NCBI GenBank assembly: GCA_037137455.1
Contig: JBAXKG010000001.1
Span: forward strand, 72,257 to 136,256
DNA: 64,000 bases
From: CAIVAT01 sp037137455
GTDB lineage: Bacteria > Bacteroidota > Bacteroidia > Bacteroidales > FEN-979
Direction: 5' to 3'
Below the pieces are notes generated by a model. The model ran no database searches. It worked only from the letters and a program-made list of their open reading frames with translations, and was not told the DNA's origin. How positions within the stretch are numbered: position 1 is the first letter of the stretch; every line of letters starts with the position of its first letter. Of the stretch, positions 1-7,089 are shown in pieces. The translations under genes and the position numbers were made by a program.

Positions 1-798
1 CAGGATACGATTGTTGATATGTTGCAATGGGATATCGATATAATTGCAAATGTTTGGATGTGAACTCACAATGTTGAGCAATTCAAGAGGAAATCCATCC
101 GGGTAGGTATAATGCAGGCGGATCCATTCCAGTCCTTTCAAATTGGCCAGGGTATCGAGTAATTCAGGAAGCAGGCGTTTCTTGTACAGGTCAATTCCGT
201 AATAGGTTGTGTCCTGCGATATTATGTTAATCTCTTTAATGCCCGATGCTACCAAATGTGATGCTTCGCTAACTATATCCTCAATTGGCCTGCTGACATG
301 CTTCCCTCTTATCATTGGTATTGCGCAAAATGAGCACTTTCGGTCGCATCCTTCTGCAATTTTAAGATAAGCATAATTTGAAGGAGTGGAAATTTTTCGC
401 TCACCTACAAGTTGTTTTTTATAGGTACCTCCGATATGGCTGATTATTTGTTTGAGGTTATTTACACCGAAGAAGGCATCCACTTCAGGAATATCGAACT
501 GTAATTCAGACTTATAGCGTTCGGAAAGACACCCCATCACATATACATGATCAATAAGGCCATGCTGTTTTGCATGAACATATTGCAAAATAGTATCAAT
601 AGATTCCTGTTTGGCATCGTTAATAAACCCACATGTATTGATAATTGCGGTATCAATTTGTTTATAATCGACCGGATCGACTACAAGTTCGAATCTGTTC
701 TCTTCCAATTGTCTCATAAGAAGTTCGGAATCAACCAGATTTTTGGCACACCCCAGTGATACCAACCCGATTCTGTGAGGCCCTGATTTTGTTTTCAA
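1..798 (-). CDS. rimO: Ribosomal protein S12 methylthiotransferase RimO (3' part cut off by window edge)
   Basis: Radical SAM enzyme that adds a methylthio group to a conserved aspartate of ribosomal protein S12. The 266 codons present carry the N-terminal UPF0004 domain with its three cluster cysteines (C17, C56, C90) and the radical SAM motif CDRKCSFC at residues 151-158, preceded by AEG and followed by AIPMIRG, which is typical of RimO rather than MiaB. The TRAM domain would lie beyond position 1. No ATG is available; the best start is TTG at 796-798, giving MKTKSGPHRIGLVSLGC. The gene starts about 10 bp after the ftsY stop and is probably cotranscribed with it, as in many Bacteroidota. 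Identity is secure; the TTG start is inferred. Confidence 0.93.
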   Translation of the reverse strand, partial: MKTKSGPHRIGLVSLGCAKNLVDSELLMRQLEENRFELVVDPVDYKQIDTAIINTCGFINDAKQESIDTILQYVHAKQHGLIDHVYVMGCLSERYKSELQFDIPEVDAFFGVNNLKQIISHIGGTYKKQLVGERKISTPSNYAYLKIAEGCDRKCSFCAIPMIRGKHVSRPIEDIVSEASHLVASGIKEINIISQDTTYYGIDLYKKRLLPELLDTLANLKGLEWIRLHYTYPDGFPLELLNIVSSHPNICNYIDIPLQHINNRIL

Positions 799-808
799 AA
801 GGTCGTGA

Positions 809-1759
809 TTAGTTAAACAGGCTATCAACAAATTCAACGCGGTTGAACACCTGGAGGTCTTCGATGCCTTCGCCAACGCCAATATATTTAACGGGGATTT
901 TGAATTGGTCGGATATACCGATAACAACGCCTCCTTTTGCCGTACCATCAAGTTTAGTAAGTGCAAGGGCATTGACTTCGGTAGCGGCAGTAAACTGTTT
1001 GGCCTGTTCAAATGCATTTTGACCGGTGGATGCATCGAGTATCAGCAGCACCTCTTGTGGAGCATCGGGAATCAGTTTCTGAATGACTTTACGGATTTTT
1101 GAAAGTTCATTCATAAGGTTAATTTTGTTGTGAAGGCGTCCGGCCGTGTCGATGATCACAACATCCATATCCCGGGCAATGGCTGATTTTACTGCATCAT
1201 AAGCCACAGAGGCAGGATCGGCTCCCATGCCCTGGTTCACGATAGGAACCCCTACCCTTTCAGCCCAGATGGTTATTTGTTCAACAGCAGCTGCTCTAAA
1301 GGTATCGGCAGCGCCTATCAGGACTGATTTTCCCGATTTTTTGAACTGGTACGCTAATTTTCCTATCGTAGTTGTTTTTCCTACGCCATTGACACCAACT
1401 ACCATTATGACGTAAGGTTTCTTATCATCAGGAATAGAAAATTCGGTAGAATCCTGGATATTACTTTCTTGTAACAATGAAACAATTTCCTCTTTAAGCA
1501 GATTATTAAGTTCGCTTGTTCCAATGTATTTCTCATTTGATGCACGCTTTTGAATGCGTTCAATAATCCGAAGGGTGGTTTCGACACCCACATCTGAAGT
1601 AACAAGGATCTCTTCAAGGTTATCGAGTACTTCATCGTCAACTGTAGATTTGCCAACTATGGCTTTTGAAATCCGGGTAAAGATGCTCGATTTAGTTTTT
1701 TGAAGTCCATGGTCGAGACGTTCTTTTTTCTCCCGGGAAAAGATGTTGAAAAAACCCAT
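809..1759 (-). CDS. ftsY: Signal recognition particle receptor FtsY
   Basis: SRP receptor GTPase that docks ribosome-nascent chain-SRP complexes at the inner membrane. The 316-residue protein has the NG architecture: a helical N domain (about 20-100) and a G domain with P-loop GVNGVGKTTT near residues 122-131, DTFRAAAVEQ, DTAGR and TKLDGTAKGG. The acidic A domain is very short, as usual in Bacteroidota. The start ATG lies 72 bp after the DUF4295 stop, and the gap holds a strong hairpin. Gene order rpmG - DUF4295 - ftsY - rimO supports the call. Confidence 0.97.
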   Translation of the reverse strand: MGFFNIFSREKKERLDHGLQKTKSSIFTRISKAIVGKSTVDDEVLDNLEEILVTSDVGVETTLRIIERIQKRASNEKYIGTSELNNLLKEEIVSLLQESNIQDSTEFSIPDDKKPYVIMVVGVNGVGKTTTIGKLAYQFKKSGKSVLIGAADTFRAAAVEQITIWAERVGVPIVNQGMGADPASVAYDAVKSAIARDMDVVIIDTAGRLHNKINLMNELSKIRKVIQKLIPDAPQEVLLILDASTGQNAFEQAKQFTAATEVNALALTKLDGTAKGGVVIGISDQFKIPVKYIGVGEGIEDLQVFNRVEFVDSLFN

Positions 1760-1778
1760 AAAACGATTTTTTATATAT

Positions 1779-1811
1779 AAAAAAAGCTTTTTCCCGGAGA
1801 AAAAAGCTTTT
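1779..1811 (-). terminator. A/T-rich hairpin between DUF4295 gene and ftsY
   Basis: Two arms built on AAAAGCTTTT-type sequence (about 1779-1792 and 1800-1811) flank a short CCCGGAG-like loop; each arm is itself partly palindromic. It lies in the gap between the DUF4295 stop and the ftsY start. It could be an intrinsic terminator or attenuator that lets ribosomal protein genes be expressed more strongly than ftsY-rimO. The structure is seen; the role is inferred. Confidence 0.6.
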
Positions 1812-1831
1812 CAGTTGGAATAAAAGTTGAT

Positions 1832-1993
1832 TTAGTTTTCTTTGTTTGCCAAAAAATCTTTAAGCATTTCGTTAGCAACAATTGTTTCTTTAAATACAAA
1901 AGCTCCTGATTTTGGAGATTTAACCATGCGGATTACTTTAGTAAAATCTTTTCCTGATGTAGCTTTAAACGAAGCAACTACTTTCTTTGCCAT
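1832..1993 (-). CDS. DUF4295 family small protein
   Basis: A 53-residue basic protein starting MAKKVVASFK and ending LANKEN. It has the size, composition and position of the DUF4295 proteins found between rpmG and ftsY in Bacteroidota. Its function is not established; the location next to ribosomal protein L33 and its lysine-rich make-up suggest a ribosome-associated role, which is inference. The start ATG at 1991-1993 lies 8 bp after the rpmG stop, so the two are almost certainly cotranscribed. Confidence 0.88.
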   Translation of the reverse strand: MAKKVVASFKATSGKDFTKVIRMVKSPKSGAFVFKETIVANEMLKDFLANKEN

Positions 1994-2001
1994 ATCCTAA
2001 G

Positions 2002-2190
2002 TTATTTAATTTCTTTATGAACAGTAATTTTCTTTAAATATGAATTGTACTTTTTCAGTTCAATTCGTTCAGGAGTATTTTTTTTGTTTTTAGTTGTAAT
2101 GTATCTTGAGATGCCGGGAATACCGCTTGTCTTTTGTTCAGTACATTCTAAAATAACCTGAATCCGTTGGTCTTTGCTCTTTTTTGCCAT
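2002..2190 (-). CDS. rpmG: 50S ribosomal protein L33
   Basis: A 62-residue protein starting MAKKSKDQRIQVILECTEQ, with ISRYITTKNKKNTPERIELKKYN, the hallmark of L33. It is a structural protein of the large subunit near the E site. Only one cysteine is present, so this is the zinc-free (C-minus) form. It is the first gene of the operon rpmG - DUF4295 - ftsY - rimO. In many Bacteroidota rpmB (L28) precedes rpmG; here the upstream neighbour is a divergent Xer recombinase and there is no room for rpmB. Confidence 0.95.
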   Translation of the reverse strand: MAKKSKDQRIQVILECTEQKTSGIPGISRYITTKNKKNTPERIELKKYNSYLKKITVHKEIK

Positions 2191-2218
2191 CTTCTGACTT
2201 CTTTATTTTTCGGGACTG

Positions 2219-2249
2219 CAAAAGTAAATCATTTCACTGAAAAAACAAA
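2219..2249 (-). promoter_or_regulatory. Bacteroidota-type promoter for rpmG operon
   Basis: On the reverse strand TTTG (2246-2249) is followed by exactly 19 bp and TACTTTTG (2219-2226), a full match to the -33 TTTG / -7 TAnnTTTG consensus of the Bacteroidota primary sigma factor. It lies about 30 bp upstream of the rpmG start. Confidence 0.8.
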
Positions 2250-2318
2250 AATTATTTATGAATATTTCATACTTTTATTTCATAATTAAATAAACTCTAT
2301 ATCATTAAAGATCAGGCC

Positions 2319-3230
2319 TTGGGTATTTGGAATTCATACATGCATGGTTTTAAGGCACATCTTCAGCTTGAGAAATCGTTATCAAGGAACTCCGTGGAGG
2401 CTTACCTTCATGATGTGGCAAAGATAACCCAATTTCTTGAGATTCAGGGTTTATTGCTAGGCCCGGAAAAATTGGAATTTCATCATTTTCAGGCATTTTT
2501 AAAATGGATCACCGGATTAGGCATGACTGCGCGGACGCAGGCGCGTGTGATTTCGGGAATACGAGCATTTTACCGCTACCTTTTAATGGAAAATGTGATC
2601 AGCAAAGATCCCACTGAAATGCTTGAGTCGCCGAAAATTGGAATGAAACTACCAGTTACGCTTAATGTGGATGAGATCGACCAGCTGATCGGCAAAATCG
2701 ATTTGAGTAAACCAGAGGGCAAGCGAAACAAGGCTATGATAGAAACTCTTTATGGTTGCGGACTTCGTGTATCAGAGCTGGTTAACTTAAAAATATCCAA
2801 TCTCTTCATTGATGAAGGTTTTATCAAAGTGACAGGAAAAGGCAATAAGGAGCGCCTTGTTCCACTTGGAAGCATAGCGCAGGCTGAAATTTTATTTTAT
2901 CTATCAGACGTCAGGCCCCATATTCCGGTTAAAGGAGGACACGAGGACATTTTATTTCTGAACCGGCGTGGTACAGGGCTTACACGCGTGATGATTTTCA
3001 CAATCATTAAGAGAATTGTAATCCTGGCTGGTATAAAAAAAAGGATTAGTCCGCACACTTTTCGGCACTCCTTTGCCACTCACCTGGTAGAAGGAGGAGC
3101 TGATCTTCGCGCGGTGCAGGAGATGCTGGGACATGAATCGATCACCACAACGGAAATATATACTCATCTCGATCGGGATTATTTAAGAAGTACGATAATT
3201 CAGTTTCATCCGAGAAATATAAATGAGTGA
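2319..3230 (+). CDS. xerD: Tyrosine recombinase XerC/XerD family
   Basis: Site-specific recombinase of the kind that resolves chromosome dimers at dif. The 303-residue protein has a SAM-like core-binding domain (about 1-100) and a catalytic domain with all expected residues: R150 in GCGLRVSEL, K174 in GKGNKERLVPL, H246 and R249 in HTFRH, H272 in LGHESITTTE, and nucleophile Y281 in IYTHL. The TTG start at 2319 is preferred over ATG 2340 because the first residues (W..Y...F..HL.LEKSLS) match the usual Xer N-terminus. Its stop codon falls in an ATGAGTGA tandem. Whether it is XerC or XerD cannot be settled by eye; no mobile element surrounds it, so a housekeeping role is likely. Confidence 0.9.
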   Translation: MGIWNSYMHGFKAHLQLEKSLSRNSVEAYLHDVAKITQFLEIQGLLLGPEKLEFHHFQAFLKWITGLGMTARTQARVISGIRAFYRYLLMENVISKDPTEMLESPKIGMKLPVTLNVDEIDQLIGKIDLSKPEGKRNKAMIETLYGCGLRVSELVNLKISNLFIDEGFIKVTGKGNKERLVPLGSIAQAEILFYLSDVRPHIPVKGGHEDILFLNRRGTGLTRVMIFTIIKRIVILAGIKKRISPHTFRHSFATHLVEGGADLRAVQEMLGHESITTTEIYTHLDRDYLRSTIIQFHPRNINE

Positions 3231-3240
3231 ATGAGTGAGT
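3223..3240 (+). repeat. ATGAGTGA tandem octamer overlapping the xerD stop
   Basis: Two exact copies of ATGAGTGA (3223-3230, 3231-3238) followed by GT. The xerD stop TGA is part of the first unit. Related sequence occurs at 4091-4115 and 20999-21020. Confidence 0.6.
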
Positions 3241-3288
3241 CGGGTTTGAAAACGTGCTTCCTGTTTACCCGCATGCCTACTTACCCGT

Positions 3289-4083
3289 TTACTTAAAGGG
3301 CGAATTTGGTTCCCTGGCCATGTGGTTATAAACCATTTTATCCATGAATTTCGGGAAGAATTTGTTCAGAAAAACAGTCATTTTTCCCTGAGTTGTCAGG
3401 ATCAGGCGTTCCTTTTTTGTTTCAATTGCATGGATAATATGGACGGCCACCTGTTGAGCGGTCATAAGTCTGCCTTCATCGAGAGGGGTTTCACCCTGGG
3501 CAGTACCATCCTTTGATAACGCTGTTTTCCGGATATTCGAGGCAGTAAACCCGGGACATGCAATAAGTACATGCAATCCTTTTTTCATATTCTCAATGCG
3601 GATCACTTCCAGTAATCCCTGCATGGCAAATTTTGAGGCAGAATAACCTGTTCTTCCGGGAAGTCCTTTATAACCCGCGATTGATGACACTCCCACAAGC
3701 GATCCTTTTGATTCAAGCAGATAAGGCAGGGCAAATTTTGTACAATAAACTGTTCCCCAGAAGTTAGTATCCATAAGCTGACGGATAACATCAAGGTTTA
3801 CTTCGGTAAAGAGCGCCCGCATTGAAATACCGGCATTGTTGATCAGCACATCGATGTGACCGAATTTTTCAATTGCTTTCTGAATCAGGGATTCGCAGTC
3901 TGATTCTTTAGTGACATCGGTATGGACATTGATTATGGTTGATGATATTTCAAAGATTTCAGGATCACAAACACCTGAACGCGATGCAAGTATAAGTTTT
4001 GCTCCCTTGCGGGCGCATTCGAAGGCAAGGGCTTTGCCAATTCCTGATGAGGCGCCGGTGATGATGATTACTTTATCTTTCAT
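3289..4083 (-). CDS. Short-chain dehydrogenase/reductase (SDR)
   Basis: NAD(P)-dependent oxidoreductase of the classical SDR family, 264 residues. Visible motifs are the nucleotide-binding TGASSGIG (9-16), NNAG (82-85), the catalytic serine in GVSS (about 133) and YSASK (Y147, K151). The C-terminus has a hydrophobic amphipathic stretch as in membrane-associated DHRS7-like members. The substrate cannot be deduced. It is a lone gene pointing toward xerD; the start codon is immediately followed upstream by a GAGTGA-type repeat. Confidence 0.88.
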   Translation of the reverse strand: MKDKVIIITGASSGIGKALAFECARKGAKLILASRSGVCDPEIFEISSTIINVHTDVTKESDCESLIQKAIEKFGHIDVLINNAGISMRALFTEVNLDVIRQLMDTNFWGTVYCTKFALPYLLESKGSLVGVSSIAGYKGLPGRTGYSASKFAMQGLLEVIRIENMKKGLHVLIACPGFTASNIRKTALSKDGTAQGETPLDEGRLMTAQQVAVHIIHAIETKKERLILTTQGKMTVFLNKFFPKFMDKMVYNHMAREPNSPFK

Positions 4084-4090
4084 AGGACTT

Positions 4091-4115
4091 ATGATTGAGT
4101 AAGTGAATGAGTGAG
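4091..4115 (+). repeat. ATTGAGT/AAGTGA-type short repeat
   Basis: A 25-bp stretch of imperfect ATGATTGAGT / GAATGAGTGAG units just upstream of the SDR start and of the aminotransferase on the other side. It belongs to the same motif family as 3223-3240 and 20999-21020. Confidence 0.45.
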
Positions 4116-4120
4116 CAAAT

Positions 4121-4151
4121 TTAGTTATTCTGTGCTGATTTTATATCTTTG
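4121..4151 (+). promoter_or_regulatory. Probable promoter of the aminotransferase gene
   Basis: TTAG (4121-4124), 19 bp, then TATCTTTG (4144-4151). The -7 element is a full TAnnTTTG match; the -33 element has one mismatch to TTTG. It ends 25 bp before the ATG at 4177. Confidence 0.5.
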
Positions 4152-4176
4152 GTGGGTATAAACAAAAGGTTGATTG

Positions 4177-5370
4177 ATGACAGAGCGCGAACTGTTTTAC
4201 CGGCACCTTGGATTGCCTTCATTTTACCCAATTGGGCTGGAGATTGTTAAGGCAGAGGGGATTTATCTTTATTCAAGTTCGGGTGAGAAATACATTGATC
4301 TGGTGTCGGGAATCGCGGTAAGCAATACCGGTCATCGCCATCCAAAAGTGCTGGAAGCGATACGGGGTCAGCTTGAAAAGTACCTCCATTTGAATGTATA
4401 TGGAGAGTTTATACAATCGCCTCAAGTTCGCCTTGCTGAGCGACTTACAAGTCTTTTGCCCGACAAGCTCGACTCTGTTTATTTTGTAAATTCTGGCAGT
4501 GAAGCGATTGAGGGGGCCTTAAAACTGGCCAAACGGTTCACGGGTCGTACTGAAATAATCTCTTTTATTGACTCCTATCATGGAAGTACGCAGGGGAGCT
4601 TAAGTATCATGGGAAATGAGACGCTGAAAAATGGATTCCGGCCTTTACTTCCTGATGTCAGATCAATAGAGCTCAACAATTACTGTCATCTTGAAAAAAT
4701 TACCACACAGACTGCCTGTGTAGTCATCGAATTGGTTCAGGCTGAAGCCGGGATCATAGCGGTGGAGGAATATTTCCTGCAGCAATTGAAAAAGCGATGC
4801 GCAAATAAGGGAGTTCTGATTGTTGTAGATGATGTACAAATGGGAATGGGCCGCACCGGCAAGCTTTTCAGTTTTGAACATTGGGATTTCTCTCCCGATA
4901 TCCTTGTGCTTGCGAAGGCCTTGGGCGCCGGTATGCCGTTGGGCGCTTTTATTGCACCAAAGGAAATGATGGATACGCTTGCCTGCAACCCCGAATTGGG
5001 GCATATCACCACTTTTGGAGGCCACCCTGTAAGTTGTGCTGCAGCGCTTGCAGGGCTTGATGTGCTGATATCGGAAGATCTCATTTCGAAGGTTGAGGAA
5101 AAGGGAAAAAAAATCGCTGACCGTGTGTCGGGCCATCCATCCATCGGAGGGTTACGCAGAGCAGGTCTTGCGTTCGGGGTTGACCTGGCAAATTTTGAAA
5201 AACGAGACTCATTTATGAAGGCAGCTTTAAAACATGGCCTGATTGTAGATTGGTATCTGTTTAAACCTGCAACATTTCGAATCGCTCCTCCACTGACAAT
5301 AACTTCAGAAGAGATTGACCTTGCATGCGATAAGCTTTTACGTGCATTAGATGCAATAGACAATTGTTGA
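4177..5370 (+). CDS. Class-III PLP-dependent aminotransferase
   Basis: Fold-type I aminotransferase of the acetylornithine/4-aminobutyrate group, 397 residues from ATG 4177 (a TTG lies 3 bp upstream). It has VNSGSEA (104-110) for phosphate binding, the DSYHG segment, VVDDVQMGMGRTG where the family usually has DE-VQ-(S/T)G, and the Schiff-base lysine K247 in LAKALGAGMPLGAF. The conserved glutamate of the DEVQ motif is aspartate here. It transfers an amino group from an omega-amino donor to an oxo acid; the exact substrate is not readable. It is not linked to arg or bio genes in this window, so a biosynthetic label would be unsafe. Confidence 0.88.
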   Translation: MTERELFYRHLGLPSFYPIGLEIVKAEGIYLYSSSGEKYIDLVSGIAVSNTGHRHPKVLEAIRGQLEKYLHLNVYGEFIQSPQVRLAERLTSLLPDKLDSVYFVNSGSEAIEGALKLAKRFTGRTEIISFIDSYHGSTQGSLSIMGNETLKNGFRPLLPDVRSIELNNYCHLEKITTQTACVVIELVQAEAGIIAVEEYFLQQLKKRCANKGVLIVVDDVQMGMGRTGKLFSFEHWDFSPDILVLAKALGAGMPLGAFIAPKEMMDTLACNPELGHITTFGGHPVSCAAALAGLDVLISEDLISKVEEKGKKIADRVSGHPSIGGLRRAGLAFGVDLANFEKRDSFMKAALKHGLIVDWYLFKPATFRIAPPLTITSEEIDLACDKLLRALDAIDNC

Positions 5371-5443
5371 TTCTGGAAGTGGACATAACAAAACCAAATT
5401 GAAAAATAGGATATGACCAGTGACAATAATAGAATTGGCTCAA

Positions 5444-6466
5444 TTATTCGAATGGGTTTTTGTTGTTGAAGTCGGGGAGGTAGAACTCACTACTTTCGTT
5501 TTCCTGGATCCAGCCGTTGGACATTCCAAGTTTTTCCATTTCGTAAACCACTTGCGAGTATTCATATTCTGAGAGTTTACGTCCAAGTTGGGGATGATTA
5601 TGAACCTTTTTTGTCGGGTAATACTGCGCCATCAAAGAAACATGGATATTGGGTGAAATTTCTTCAGCAAGAAACCTTAGAACAGCAAGAGAATTTTGAA
5701 CGTGGCCAGGTAGAACCAGGTGACGAACGATGATGCCTGAAGTGGCAGTTTGATCGATATCTGTTATCAGTGAGGCTCCTTTCTGACGAAACATCTCTTT
5801 TATTGCTTTCACGGCAAATTCAGGATAATCCTTCGCTCCGGAATATAGTCCGGCCAGATCAGTATCCATGTACTTGAAATCGGGAAGGTAAATATCAATT
5901 ATCCCCTCAAGTTTTCTTAAGGTTTCAGCTTTATCATAACCGTTTGTATTGTAAACCCACACCGGTTTGTAGCCAAGCGAATGAATGATATTGATAATTA
6001 CACGCATCTGCGGAATGAAATGTGACGGAGAGACAAAACCTACCCTTTTAATTCCCTGATCGAGGATGGTTGTGATCTGAGAGATTACCTCAGGGAGGCC
6101 GATACTGAATGATGTACGGCTGATGCGGTTATCGCTGATCTGGTGATTCTGGCAATAAATGCATTGCAGGTTGCAGTTTGTAAAAAATATGTTGCAGATT
6201 CCATCCGTACCACTGATGGCTGGTTCTTCTCCCCTGTGGATACAGATTGAGGCGATGCTGAACGAGTTATCGCTGTTGCAATAGCCTCCCCTTCTGATGT
6301 GCCGGTGTGCATGGCAATTTCGCGGGCACAACACACAATCTTCGAGTTCTTTCAGGGGGTCTTTAAAGGCATCGAAATTCAAGGCAGAGGATGGTTTTTT
6401 CGTTATTTTTGGCAGATCAACTGCAAAACTACGGATAAATGATGATTGAACTGAAGAACTACTCAT
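5444..6466 (-). CDS. PflX-like radical SAM protein (COG1313 type)
   Basis: A 340-residue radical SAM protein related to pyruvate formate-lyase activases but of the uncharacterised PflX group. It has an N-terminal cysteine cluster of the form CVLCPRNCHAHR...GGYC, then CNLQCIYCQNH, a CX3CX2C radical SAM motif, and a TIM-barrel-like remainder with PDFKYMD and RHLVLPGH. The target protein or substrate is unknown. The ATG used lies inside the first codons of the divergent HAD gene (28-bp head-to-head overlap), so the true start may be further inside; the first about 35 residues carry no conserved motif. Confidence 0.82.
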   Translation of the reverse strand: MSSSSVQSSFIRSFAVDLPKITKKPSSALNFDAFKDPLKELEDCVLCPRNCHAHRHIRRGGYCNSDNSFSIASICIHRGEEPAISGTDGICNIFFTNCNLQCIYCQNHQISDNRISRTSFSIGLPEVISQITTILDQGIKRVGFVSPSHFIPQMRVIINIIHSLGYKPVWVYNTNGYDKAETLRKLEGIIDIYLPDFKYMDTDLAGLYSGAKDYPEFAVKAIKEMFRQKGASLITDIDQTATSGIIVRHLVLPGHVQNSLAVLRFLAEEISPNIHVSLMAQYYPTKKVHNHPQLGRKLSEYEYSQVVYEMEKLGMSNGWIQENESSEFYLPDFNNKNPFE

Positions 6467-7089
6467 ACATCATCTGGGATTGGAACGGAACATTGCTCGA
6501 TGATGCCTGGCTGTGTGTGGATGTGATGAATGGCATGCTGAAAGAGAGAGACCTGCCCTTAAGAACGGTTGAAGAGTACAGGGAATTATTCGATTTCCCG
6601 GTAAAGGATTATTATTTAAAGCTGGGTTATGACTTTGATAAAGAGCCATTTGACGTTGTGGGCATGGAGTTTATCAGACGTTATAACAAAAGACAGGTTG
6701 AAACAAAGCTGCATCCGGAGGTTCATGAGGCGCTTGCCCTATTTAAGAAGCATGGCTTTTCACAGAATATCCTATCTGCCCGAGAACAAAATGAATTGAT
6801 TTCCGAAACAAAGTCGTTGGGTGTTTTTGGTTACTTTGACCGGATCCGCGGCCTCGACGACCATTATGCACACGGGAAAAACGATATTGGATTGCAACTT
6901 ATTCAGGAGATAGGAGATAAAAAAGAAAAGATGTTGTTCATAGGTGATACACGGCACGATGCAGAAGTCGCCGCCGAAATCGGTATTGATTGTATCCTGG
7001 TTCCAAATGGACATCACAGTAATGAGCGTTTGCAGAAAATAAATGCACCATTAATCTCATCTCTGAAACACTTAATCGAAATGTTATGA
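6439..7089 (+). CDS. HAD-superfamily hydrolase (phosphoglycolate phosphatase-like)
   Basis: A 216-residue haloacid dehalogenase-like phosphatase. Motif I is DWNGTLLDD (nucleophile D14), motif II is the serine in NILSAREQ, and motif IV is GDTRHDAEVA, followed by ILVPNGHHS. The residue two after the nucleophile, normally the aspartate acid/base of DxD, is asparagine; this DWNGT variant occurs in a subset of HAD proteins. A TATTTTTG box at 6404-6411 could be its -7 element. The gene overlaps the next one by ATGA, indicating translational coupling to the glycosidase downstream. Confidence 0.82.
   Translation: MMIELKNYSYIIWDWNGTLLDDAWLCVDVMNGMLKERDLPLRTVEEYRELFDFPVKDYYLKLGYDFDKEPFDVVGMEFIRRYNKRQVETKLHPEVHEALALFKKHGFSQNILSAREQNELISETKSLGVFGYFDRIRGLDDHYAHGKNDIGLQLIQEIGDKKEKMLFIGDTRHDAEVAAEIGIDCILVPNGHHSNERLQKINAPLISSLKHLIEML

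Noticed and set aside
4663..5426. Two long reverse ORFs (157 and 229 codons) inside the aminotransferase gene
   Set aside because: They are antisense to a well-supported gene and show no domain; the aminotransferase motifs span the whole stretch.
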